From: Methylophaga sp.
GTDB lineage: Bacteria > Pseudomonadota > Gammaproteobacteria > Nitrosococcales > Methylophagaceae
Reading direction: 5' to 3'
Length of the DNA: 64,000 nt
Assembly (NCBI GenBank): GCA_020831825.1
Contig: JAFIFW010000012.1
Coordinates: 124,001 to 188,000 of the forward strand
Shown: in pieces, positions 52,588 to 60,452 of the stretch
Numbering within the stretch: position 1 is the first letter of the stretch
How the letters are laid out: every line of letters starts with the position of its first letter
Translations under genes and position numbers: made by a program
The notes under the pieces: generated by a model
Databases searched by the model: none
The model's input: only the letters and a program-made list of their open reading frames with translations
Told to the model about the DNA's origin: nothing

Positions 52588-54426
52588 CTATTCCGGCACT
52601 TGTGACTGCGGTTTACCGATAAGGTAACCCTGAATGTAGTCAACACCATATTGATGAAGCAGATCCATGGTGCTCTGCCGCTCGACAAACTCCGCCACGG
52701 TTTCCTTGCCCAGACTGTGCGCGATGTCGATCATTGACTTAACCAGTAATTGATCAACGGGATCACTCTCCAAATCGGTGATAAAAGCACCATCAATTTT
52801 CAGAATATCCACCGGGAAATACTTGAGATAGCTGTATGAATTAAAACCGGCACCAAAATCATCCAGTGCAAAGCGGCAGCCCAGTTCACGCAGACCTATG
52901 ACCATCTTTTTACTTTGCTCGAAGTTTGAAATTGCTGAAGTTTCTGTAATTTCGAAAACCATCCTCGCTGGATTGACGCCGGTTTCCTGAAGTTTTCTTT
53001 GCACCAGCGGGTATAGACTGTTATCGAGAAAGATATTGCCAGAAAGATTTACTGCCAGTGAAATACGATCAGGCACTGTTCGCATCAACTCAAATGCACG
53101 ATCGACCACCCATAAATCGATTTGATGAATCAAGCCCATCGACTCTGCAACCGGAATAAACTCTGAGGGATGGTAAAGCGTCCCTTCATCATCTCGCATT
53201 CGAATCAAACACTCGTAGTGATTAATTTCACCCGATGACACTGCATGAATCGGCTGGAACTCCAGAACGAAGTTTTCCTGTTTGAGCGCCATTCGTATTC
53301 GAGGTGCCCACTCCACACTGTGGCGCAGCGCATGCATTTCCCTATCCTGAGGACTATAGAGATGCACCCTGTTGCGGCCACGCTTTTTCGCTGTAAAGCA
53401 TGCCTGATTAGCATGTGATAACACCTCACCTGCAGTACTTAACTCATCAGCGAGAATCAGTTTGATGCCTATACTGGCTGACAGATGATACAAATGACCG
53501 TGATAACTAAAACTGTATCCATCAAACAAGTTGTGCAACTTATTGGCAAGTTGCTCGGCGTTTTTCTCGTTAATATCGTTAACTAATACCGCAAACTCAT
53601 CGGATCCGATACGCACCAGCGTATCTTTGACTGAAAAAAATCGCCGTAGCGAATTGGCGACCTGAACCAGCAGACTATCCCCTGCCTCATGGCCCTCTGC
53701 ATCATTCAGCACTTTGAAACTATCCAGATCAACGTAGAAAAGGGCACTGCTGACATTGAAGTTTTGCGACTGTGTCAGACTCTCTTCAAGTGACTGCTCC
53801 AATCGACGTCGGTTTGCCAGTCCCGTCAGATCATCGTGACTGAGTGAAAACTGCAGTCTGGCTTCCATCACTTTGAGATTTGCCAACTCATCCTGAAGCT
53901 GCAACTGACGTTGATAGGTGTAATCACGCTCTTTTTTGACTGCAAGTGCAGTCATGATGGCAGGGGGAAGAGACTCTGCTGTGAGAGGACGGTAAAGTAA
54001 TGATGTCACCCCATAACCCAAGTCTGTGAGAACTTGCGCGTGATCCCATTGGGATTCCGGTGTCAGAGAAATGATGGGGATCAGTCGCCACTCATCAAAC
54101 TGGTCCATGGTCAGTCGTAGCTCACGAACCGATAACTCGGGCATTGAGCTATCAATCAAAATTAAGTCGATGTCACAGACATCATCAACAATAGCGTGCC
54201 TCAGCACCAGCATCAGTGCTTCTGGGCTATGTGCGGTATCGATTTCTGTAAACCCGCTGAGTTGTAACAGCGTTCTTAAATAGCCGGTGTCGGCCTCGCG
54301 TGCTCCGGCAATAACGACCCTGGAGTCCAGCAAGTCGGCGACATCCGCAGCAGAGACAGGCGCATCAGGAACAGTTCCATTGGACTGCTCAGGTAGCACT
54401 GGAAATTCGTTACTCGGAATTTTCAT
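52588..54426 (-). CDS. REC-GGDEF-EAL protein, cyclic-di-GMP turnover
   Basis: The 612-residue cytosolic protein has an N-terminal receiver domain (about 35-160, Asp92 in 'LILIDSSMP'). A GGDEF domain follows (about 195-355) with the signature GSDEF at 274-278. Its expected inhibitory-site arginine is Ser265, so no RxxD. The EAL domain (about 370-610) carries ECL at 405-407 in place of EAL. The catalytic residues are present: 'VNLSG', 'FEITET', 'DDFGAGF', 'LKIDG' and 'YIQGYLIGKP'. Phosphodiesterase activity is likely, and cyclase activity is possible since GSDEF can be active. It is convergent with the DUF2802 gene; the 170-nt AT-rich gap upstream (54427-54596) holds its promoter but I cannot fix one. 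Confidence 0.92.
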   Translation of the reverse strand: MKIPSNEFPVLPEQSNGTVPDAPVSAADVADLLDSRVVIAGAREADTGYLRTLLQLSGFTEIDTAHSPEALMLVLRHAIVDDVCDIDLILIDSSMPELSVRELRLTMDQFDEWRLIPIISLTPESQWDHAQVLTDLGYGVTSLLYRPLTAESLPPAIMTALAVKKERDYTYQRQLQLQDELANLKVMEARLQFSLSHDDLTGLANRRRLEQSLEESLTQSQNFNVSSALFYVDLDSFKVLNDAEGHEAGDSLLVQVANSLRRFFSVKDTLVRIGSDEFAVLVNDINEKNAEQLANKLHNLFDGYSFSYHGHLYHLSASIGIKLILADELSTAGEVLSHANQACFTAKKRGRNRVHLYSPQDREMHALRHSVEWAPRIRMALKQENFVLEFQPIHAVSSGEINHYECLIRMRDDEGTLYHPSEFIPVAESMGLIHQIDLWVVDRAFELMRTVPDRISLAVNLSGNIFLDNSLYPLVQRKLQETGVNPARMVFEITETSAISNFEQSKKMVIGLRELGCRFALDDFGAGFNSYSYLKYFPVDILKIDGAFITDLESDPVDQLLVKSMIDIAHSLGKETVAEFVERQSTMDLLHQYGVDYIQGYLIGKPQSQVPE

Positions 54427-54596
54427 TGTCTGTGATCAGCTTTTATAGCGTCGCCCGGGAAATCGTTACAGCCCGAAAGTATCCCTTTTATATTTAAAAA
54501 TCAATACTTAATATGATTTTTGTAATGCTGTTTATAAAGTTTTTTGAGTTCACGACACAGGCAGGTCAGAAAATCCATTTGTGTATCTCACTGCTC

Positions 54597-54884
54597 TTAA
54601 GCAGTTTTTCCTTTAGATACAGGGACTTTGCCTGAGACCATATAGGCATAGGCGATGACTTCTGCAATGGCGCGATATAACTCCGACGGGATCTCATCCC
54701 CCAGCTGAAGATCCTTCAGCAAATCAGTTAACAGGTCGTCTTGCCGCAAAGGAATGTTATGTTCACGGGCAATACGAATGATTTCTTCAGCAATTCGCCC
54801 CTCACCGCTGGCGGTGACAGTAGGCGCATTGTCACCGTCATAGTGCAAGGCAATCGCGCGTGTCAAAGCTGATGATTCACTCAT
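54597..54884 (-). CDS. FlhB C-terminal-domain paralogue (FlhB2/FhlX type)
   Basis: The 95-aa protein corresponds to only the cytoplasmic end of FlhB/YscU proteins ('AIALHYDGDNAPTVTASGEG', 'IIRIAREHNIPLRQDDLLTDLL', 'IPSELYRAIAEVIAYAYMV'). It has no membrane part and no NPTH site. Such paralogues can replace the cleaved FlhB fragment in hook-length control. It overlaps the FliK gene by 4 bp, which supports that role. Confidence 0.88.
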   Translation of the reverse strand: MSESSALTRAIALHYDGDNAPTVTASGEGRIAEEIIRIAREHNIPLRQDDLLTDLLKDLQLGDEIPSELYRAIAEVIAYAYMVSGKVPVSKGKTA

Positions 54885-56404
54885 ACATGAATGTCCACAT
54901 ATGTTTCAAATGCATCATGCATTTCTGACGCTGGCTCAATGGCAGACAACGGTGCAACGGGAGCACATCGACAGTTCAGTTGGCCAACTGTCAGTTCGAC
55001 CGTCTGCAAACGTGTTCTCAATTCATCCAGATATTGTGTTAACAACTTTGCCGTTTCGGGACGTTCTGCAACCAAAGTGACGGACACTTGCTGTTGATGC
55101 AGTGTCAACAATGCCTGCATGGGCCCTGAATTAGTAGTTTCGAGGTTTAGCTGAACTTGCCAGATATCCTGTGACTGTTCAACGTTGGTCTGCTGTTGCT
55201 GAATACGCATTCTGACCAGCGATAATTCCTGTCGATCCCGCACTGGCAACTCCATTAACCAGACCGGGTTACTGCTTGGCAATTCAGGATCACGCACCAT
55301 CGCCAACTGATTCAGCTGCACACGTGCTGTCAGGCTTCGAACCTCCTGCAACAAATCACGCATCAGAGATATTTCGATAGCACGCGTCATTGCAGCAGCG
55401 TCTGGCCTTGTGCCAGCTGAAGCGTCACGGCTCGCCTGTTGGAGCTGTGTGATGATCTGCTGTAAATTCAAATTTGCCTCTGGCACGCGACTCATGCCTT
55501 GTGCCAAACTGCTATTGCTAATAAACGAAGTCAATGCAGCTCGAATCTCTGCTGGTAGCTGACGCAATAATTTTTCTGTTCTCGGTCGATCAGGATTAGT
55601 GCTCAACTGCTGCTCAACTGCTGCCGCCAATCGCATCAAATTGCCTTTAAAATCCTGAGTTGTCGCCTGCCCTGTCTGTAAACGCTGTTCCAGAAATTGT
55701 CCCGAGTTCTGCAGTGCATCTCTTAATACGTTGGCATGCGGTAAATTCTGGCGCTCGACCACATGACTTATCAGCTGCGTCAATGGCGCGCTCAACGGTG
55801 CAGGCAATGTTCGATTAGAATGCTGCATATTCAGCGTCGAAGGTAATAAACGCTGATCCTGAACCAGTGGCAATAACATTCGTTGCAAGTCACGAATTTG
55901 CGCGGCAATGTCAATCACCGCCGGACGCAATACAACAGATAAGGGTTGCAGTTTGGCCACTTCCAGCTGCAACATTTGGCTAGGCTGAAACTGCCTGCCA
56001 AGCGAACTGACATCAATTTGCATTTTAGCGGGCAACTGACCGCCGCCATCTTTTATCGCCACCAGCAATTGTTGTTGTGATTGAAGCGCCACTATTTCGG
56101 CATTAAAACGCATGCCCTGCTGAAGCGGTCGCGGCGGTAGCTCCGCATCAACCATCTGCAGTGCGAGTCTGCCTGCTTGCTGAACCACTTCCAACTGAAT
56201 TTTTTGCCCAGGCTGGACAGCTTTATCGGCGGTAAATTCAATGACGGTATTACCAATCTGAACCTTCACCTGTTCAGCCTTGGCAGCGGCCGTGACTGCG
56301 ACCGCTTCCAGCCGTTGCCCCAAGACCAGCTGGCTGCCTAATCTGGCCGGTAAATCCTGCAAATCAGAGCTATTAATCGTCGATGATGACTGAGGTACTT
56401 GCAT
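54881..56404 (-). CDS. fliK: Flagellar hook-length control protein FliK
   Basis: The 507-residue protein is rich in glutamine, leucine and alanine, with a long variable N-terminal part. The C-terminal Flg_hook domain is at about 385-470 ('WLMELPVRDRQELSLVRMRI', 'QVQLNLETTNSGPMQALLTLHQQQVSVTLVAERPE'-like). FliK measures hook length and triggers the FlhB switch. It is separate from the main fli operon and paired with an FlhB2 gene. AAGG lies next to the ATG. Confidence 0.85.
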   Translation of the reverse strand: MQVPQSSSTINSSDLQDLPARLGSQLVLGQRLEAVAVTAAAKAEQVKVQIGNTVIEFTADKAVQPGQKIQLEVVQQAGRLALQMVDAELPPRPLQQGMRFNAEIVALQSQQQLLVAIKDGGGQLPAKMQIDVSSLGRQFQPSQMLQLEVAKLQPLSVVLRPAVIDIAAQIRDLQRMLLPLVQDQRLLPSTLNMQHSNRTLPAPLSAPLTQLISHVVERQNLPHANVLRDALQNSGQFLEQRLQTGQATTQDFKGNLMRLAAAVEQQLSTNPDRPRTEKLLRQLPAEIRAALTSFISNSSLAQGMSRVPEANLNLQQIITQLQQASRDASAGTRPDAAAMTRAIEISLMRDLLQEVRSLTARVQLNQLAMVRDPELPSSNPVWLMELPVRDRQELSLVRMRIQQQQTNVEQSQDIWQVQLNLETTNSGPMQALLTLHQQQVSVTLVAERPETAKLLTQYLDELRTRLQTVELTVGQLNCRCAPVAPLSAIEPASEMHDAFETYVDIHV

Positions 56405-56432
56405 CCTTATACCTTTTCGGTTCTCAGTGCTA

Positions 56433-56441
56433 GTATAGCAA
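56433..56441 (-). promoter_or_regulatory. Extended -10 promoter element of fliK
   Basis: On the minus strand TGCTATACT matches an extended -10 (TGnTATAAT) about 30 nt before fliK. The same bases on the plus strand give a weak -10 (TAGTAT, with TTATAC 18 nt upstream) for the divergent gene. Confidence 0.4.
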
Positions 56442-56467
56442 TCATGCAGGGATTTGAAGCATTGCCG

Positions 56468-57343
56468 ATGAACAACCCGAATAAGCTCTGGTATACACGC
56501 AAAAACGAGACTATCAGTGGTCCGTTCACACTATCGCTGATCCGCAGCAATTTTTTGGCCGGCCGCTTGTCAGAAGAAGACATGATCAGTGAGGATCAGC
56601 TGCAATGGCAAACAATTGTTGAGTTTCCCGAGTTGGCAAATCAGTCAAAACCAGAAACCATTCATCATCAGCGGGATGAAAGAGATGGTTTTGACCGGCG
56701 CAGTCAACAAGCAAAAACAACACATAGCCAGCGCAAAGCCCAAAGACGGGCACCTGAACCCGAAGATACCATTCAGCGAAGACAATTACGGACGATGATT
56801 CTGCAAAAACAACGTCAACAACACAAAGTCAAAATCTTGCCTCTGATCGTAGTGTTACTACTAATAGTGGTGACCGGAATTTTTGCCGTCAAACAAAGCA
56901 GTCAGATGGAAGTGATGATCCAGAACTGTCAGGCACCACCGATTCCTGGAGTGAACTGGGAGAATTGTTTACTATCGAACAGCGAACTGGCACAAAGTAA
57001 TCTGCAACGAGCCAATCTACGCAACACACAGCTCGCAGGCAGTAACTTGATGGGCAGTAATCTGGATCAGGCACAGCTCGCTTATGCCAACTTGAGTTAC
57101 GCCAATCTGAGTTATGCCAGCCTTAAAGAAGTATCCTTGCTAGGTGCCAATCTTCAAGGTGCTGATCTGACCAATGCCAATCTTGCTGGTTCTAATCTGA
57201 CCCATGCCGACTTGCGTGGTGCAAAACTGGGTGATGCCAACCTTGAAAACACCCGCTTGGACAATGCGATCTGGACTGATGGATTTATTTGCGCGCCGAG
57301 TTCATTTGGCGAGTGTATTCCGTTGATCCGACAGTCTCGCTGA
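56468..57343 (+). CDS. GYF-domain, single-pass membrane protein with pentapeptide repeats
   Basis: I start at ATG 56468 (MNNPNKLWYTRKNETISGPF); ATG 56444 would add eight residues. The 291-aa protein has an N-terminal GYF_2-like domain (about 5-55), a basic linker (70-120) and one membrane helix (122-141, 'KILPLIVVLLLIVVTGIFAV'). The rest is about eighteen pentapeptide repeats (172-268, such as 'ANLQGADLTNANLAGSNL') with flanking cysteines. The repeats should form a right-handed beta-helix in the periplasm if the basic linker stays inside. No function is known for this combination. It is divergent from fliK. Confidence 0.8.
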   Translation: MNNPNKLWYTRKNETISGPFTLSLIRSNFLAGRLSEEDMISEDQLQWQTIVEFPELANQSKPETIHHQRDERDGFDRRSQQAKTTHSQRKAQRRAPEPEDTIQRRQLRTMILQKQRQQHKVKILPLIVVLLLIVVTGIFAVKQSSQMEVMIQNCQAPPIPGVNWENCLLSNSELAQSNLQRANLRNTQLAGSNLMGSNLDQAQLAYANLSYANLSYASLKEVSLLGANLQGADLTNANLAGSNLTHADLRGAKLGDANLENTRLDNAIWTDGFICAPSSFGECIPLIRQSR

Positions 57344-57356
57344 GCCAAAAGCCAGC

Positions 57357-57737
57357 TCAGTGCAGTGTTCTAGGCACCGCCAGAGTGAACGCTGGAATAT
57401 CCACTTCAAAGCGTTCACCGTCATCATCAACCATCATATAGTGCCCTTGCATCATGCCCACGGGTGTATCAAGCATTGCCGCACTGGTGTAAGTGAATGA
57501 CTGTGCCGGTCCCAGATAAGGATGCTGACCGACGACACCATCACCCTCCACTTCCTGTTCGTGGCCATCGCCTCCGGTAATCTTCCAGTAACGTGACAAT
57601 AGACGTGCAGATGAACTGCCTTGATTACGAATAGTAATCGTGTAGGCAAACAAGTAACGTGACTTTGCAGGGTCAGACTCATGATCCAGATAACTGGTCT
57701 CAACGTCGATCAAAATGACAGGATTTTTTTCGCTCAT
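57357..57737 (-). CDS. apaG: ApaG/CorD protein
   Basis: The 126-residue single-domain protein has a fibronectin-like fold with 'RYLFAYTITIRNQGSSSARLLSRYWKITGGDGHEQEVEGDGVVGQHPYLGP'-type sequence and 'GMMQGHYMM', all characteristic of ApaG. It is linked to cobalt/magnesium tolerance in enterics, with an unclear mechanism. It is 3 nt after glk and so last in the pgl-glk-apaG operon; more often it is with ksgA and apaH. Confidence 0.95.
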   Translation of the reverse strand: MSEKNPVILIDVETSYLDHESDPAKSRYLFAYTITIRNQGSSSARLLSRYWKITGGDGHEQEVEGDGVVGQHPYLGPAQSFTYTSAAMLDTPVGMMQGHYMMVDDDGERFEVDIPAFTLAVPRTLH

Positions 57738-57740
57738 GCT

Positions 57741-58730
57741 TTAATTATACAGTGCTTTAACTGCCAACTGCTCGGCACCTCGCAAACCACAGTCCTGGGC
57801 CAGCACCAGATTCACCGGGAATTGTTGCATCAATCTCCGCATTCGACCCTTGGCTGAAAACGCTTCGATGAAGTGACTGCCAACAAAAGCATCCGCATTT
57901 TTTGCAGCAATTCCACCGGCGAGATACACCCCACCACGCGGCAGACAAGCCAGTGCGGCATTACCCGCTTGAGCACCAAACAGGCTGACAAACAAATCAA
58001 CTGTTTTTCTGGCCAGCAACGACTGTTCATCACGGGCAAATCGACTGATCGCTGCAGCAGGGTCACCCTCGGTCATTGCCAGGCGCAAAGCCGGATCCTC
58101 CTCGTGCTGTTCGTAATCACGTAGGAAATTGTACAACGTCACCAGGCCCAAACCTGATAACAAGCGTTCCACAGATACATGATCAAAACGCTCTCTAAGT
58201 GTGGTCAGCAGCCGGTCCTGCAGCAGATCATTGGGTGCAAAATCCATATGTCCGCCCTCTGTCGCCAGTACCCTCCAACTATCAGCATCGGCAATTAGTA
58301 GTGCTTGGCCAAGCCCGGTACCTGCACCAATCACCAGCTTCGGTTCTGTCGCTTGCATCTCAGCGGCCTGCAGGCATAACAATTCATCTTCAACCAGGGA
58401 TGGAATACAGTGCGCCAACGCGGCAAAGTCATTGACCAGCCTCAACTTGTCAATCGCAAATTGGCTAGACAGTGCAGCGGCATCGATTTGCCATGGCAGA
58501 TTGGTGATACTGGCATGTCCCTGCTGAACTGGTCCGGCAACCGCAAAACAGGCCGCAGAAAATGTCTTTCCAAACAGGCCGATATCTATGAGAAAGTGTT
58601 CCAGCAGCGATTCAAAATTATCAAACAACGCACTTTCATAGCGTTTATGCTCGAGACGCAGCCCCTGCTCGTCAATCAGACTGAACAGGGCTTTGGTGCC
58701 GCCAAGATCCGCTGCCAGAAGCTTCGACAT
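57741..58730 (-). CDS. glk: Glucokinase
   Basis: The 329-aa proteobacterial-type enzyme phosphorylates glucose with ATP. 'LLAADLGGTKALFSL' is the phosphate loop, 'LPWQIDAAALSSQF' and 'LVNDFAALAH' contain the sugar site with its aspartate, and 'VIGAGTGLGQALL' binds ATP. 'TEGGHMDFAP' holds the conserved histidine and glutamate region. It starts directly after the pgl stop. With zwf and pgl it feeds glucose into the Entner-Doudoroff or pentose-phosphate route. Confidence 0.95.
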   Translation of the reverse strand: MSKLLAADLGGTKALFSLIDEQGLRLEHKRYESALFDNFESLLEHFLIDIGLFGKTFSAACFAVAGPVQQGHASITNLPWQIDAAALSSQFAIDKLRLVNDFAALAHCIPSLVEDELLCLQAAEMQATEPKLVIGAGTGLGQALLIADADSWRVLATEGGHMDFAPNDLLQDRLLTTLRERFDHVSVERLLSGLGLVTLYNFLRDYEQHEEDPALRLAMTEGDPAAAISRFARDEQSLLARKTVDLFVSLFGAQAGNAALACLPRGGVYLAGGIAAKNADAFVGSHFIEAFSAKGRMRRLMQQFPVNLVLAQDCGLRGAEQLAVKALYN

Positions 58731-59441
58731 CTACTGACCTGCCGCGGCTTTATCCATAAACCAGAAATAATCACCTTGCGGAGCCAAGCGCTGTACTGGC
58801 AACCCGGTCACCGCTTCAGTGGTGATATCACGCACGATTTCCGCTTTGGCTTCACCAGCAATAAAGACAATAACTTGCCTTGCGGCGTTAATGACAGGGT
58901 AAGTCAAAGTCACCCGCCAGGACTGGAATTTTTCAACAAACAGACTGGTGACCAGGTGATCGGTCACTTCCAGCGCAGGTGTCTCGGGGAACAATGAAGC
59001 AATGTGACCATCAGGCCCCAAGCCAAGCAAAACCAAATCGAAAGGTTGCTCTTTCATGATTTGCTTAATTGTTTCAGCGTAATGACCGGCAACAACGGCC
59101 GCATCACCAAACTCTGTGGGGACGCGGTGAACGTTTTCAGCAGGAACAGGAATGTGGTCAATCATAGCCAGCCGGGCCATTTTGAAGTTACTGTCATCGT
59201 GAGTCGGCGCAACACAGCGCTCGTCACCAAAAAACAGATGTACTCTGGACCAGTCAACTTGCTCAACAAAAGGTGACATCGCCAGTTTCTGATACAGTCC
59301 TTTTGGTGTTGAACCACCTGCCAATGCAACGAAAAAAACGCCACGTTTAGCGATGCTTGCGCGGGCGACACTGACAAAGTGTTCGGCGGCTGCGTCGATC
59401 AAGTTACTGGCATCAGCCAGGATTTTTTGTTCTGCTTTCAT
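58731..59441 (-). CDS. pgl: 6-phosphogluconolactonase
   Basis: The 236-residue DevB-type enzyme hydrolyses the product of Zwf. 'VALAGGSTPKGLYQKL', 'VHLFFGDERCV' and 'LVLLGLGPDGHIASLFPETPAL' are the family motifs. It heads the operon with glk and apaG behind a good promoter. The pathway partner zwf is 26 kb away. Confidence 0.96.
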   Translation of the reverse strand: MKAEQKILADASNLIDAAAEHFVSVARASIAKRGVFFVALAGGSTPKGLYQKLAMSPFVEQVDWSRVHLFFGDERCVAPTHDDSNFKMARLAMIDHIPVPAENVHRVPTEFGDAAVVAGHYAETIKQIMKEQPFDLVLLGLGPDGHIASLFPETPALEVTDHLVTSLFVEKFQSWRVTLTYPVINAARQVIVFIAGEAKAEIVRDITTEAVTGLPVQRLAPQGDYFWFMDKAAAGQ

Positions 59442-59477
59442 TGATGTTCCCCGGATAAAATTACTTGCCTGTGCGGT

Positions 59478-59506
59478 CTATTAGCTTTAGCTTTTGTTAT
59501 TTGCAA
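59478..59506 (-). promoter_or_regulatory. Sigma-70 promoter of pgl-glk-apaG
   Basis: On the minus strand TTGCAA and TAATAG are 17 nt apart, about 37 nt before the pgl ATG. The rest of the 289-nt gap to 59731 shows a plus-strand TATAAT-like hexamer (near 59576) that might serve the SIMPL gene, and no open frame I believe in. Confidence 0.65.
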
Positions 59507-59730
59507 GCCACCACTGTTGAACAGCGTTACAGAGCATTCCGGCCAGCGTGTTGCCGGTATAATACTCACAGACGTTATTCTGCAATGCTTGTATGTCGTA
59601 AAAGTATATTTACGTCACCAACAGGCGACTATGTTAATGACAAATCACCACTGGTGCCCTGACTTTTCGATATCAGACTACCAAAACATCGTGGCACGAT
59701 GCCATCTACACTTCACAAGGAGCATATGGT

Positions 59731-60441
59731 ATGAAAAAAGTTCTGTTCATGCTTGCAGGTTTTTTATTCAGTCACGTCGTTATCGCAGAATCACTGCATT
59801 ACCAAATCATCAATCTTGACGCTACTGCGCAAACTGAGGTCGCAAATGATGAATTGATTGCCCAGTTACAGGTGATGCGTTCAGGGAGCGATACTGCCCG
59901 GCTCAGTCAGGAAGTCAACCGACAAACCGCCTGGGTCCTTGATGAGCTCAAGTCTTACCCGGATATTGAAGCACGAACCACCGCTTATCAGACCCGTCCG
60001 ATCTACAGGGACAGCAAGATCAGCAGTTGGCAGGTCACTCAAACCATCAATCTTCGCAGCAAAGATTTTCACGCGATGAGTCAGCTCCTGGGCGATATTG
60101 CAGATATGGCAAACATCGCTTCACTGCAATTCCAATTGTCTGATTCACTGGTGGAAAATACCCGAAACACACTGATGATCGAAGCCATACAGAAATTCCG
60201 CGACAAAGCGAGTCTGATTCAGCAGCAGTTTGGCCAGCCGGGCTATCGACTGGTCAATCTTTCTGTCGACACTGGCCACTATTTCCCTCAACCGGCGATG
60301 GAGCGCGGCATGCTGATGTCAGCAGATATGGCGGTAAAATCCTCTGCACCTGTAGCCTTGGAAGCTGGCAGCAACACTGTCAGTGTGACAGTACGCGGCA
60401 CTATCCAACTGGTGTCAGATCCTAGTCATATCAGCCCCTGA
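59731..60441 (+). CDS. SIMPL-domain (DUF541) periplasmic protein
   Basis: AAGGAG lies 8 nt before the ATG. The 236-aa protein has a signal peptide ending 'FSHVVIAES'. The SIMPL domain shows 'AQTEVANDELIAQLQVMRSG', 'TAYQTRPIYRDSKISSWQVTQTINLRS' and 'IEAIQKFRDKASLIQQQFGQPGYRLVNLSV', and ends with a beta-rich 'SVTVRGTIQLV'. Family members such as YggE are linked to oxidative stress, but the mechanism is not known. It converges on ilvA with an 11-nt gap. Confidence 0.88.
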   Translation: MKKVLFMLAGFLFSHVVIAESLHYQIINLDATAQTEVANDELIAQLQVMRSGSDTARLSQEVNRQTAWVLDELKSYPDIEARTTAYQTRPIYRDSKISSWQVTQTINLRSKDFHAMSQLLGDIADMANIASLQFQLSDSLVENTRNTLMIEAIQKFRDKASLIQQQFGQPGYRLVNLSVDTGHYFPQPAMERGMLMSADMAVKSSAPVALEAGSNTVSVTVRGTIQLVSDPSHISP

Positions 60442-60452
60442 GCTGACCAGGC

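Noticed and set aside
58410..58997. 195-residue open frame antisense to glk and pgl
   Set aside because: Both opposite genes are clear enzymes with intact motifs; the antisense frame has no recognisable domain.
59465..59662. 65-residue frame in the pgl/SIMPL gap
   Set aside because: No start signal, and it overlaps the pgl promoter; composition is not protein-like.
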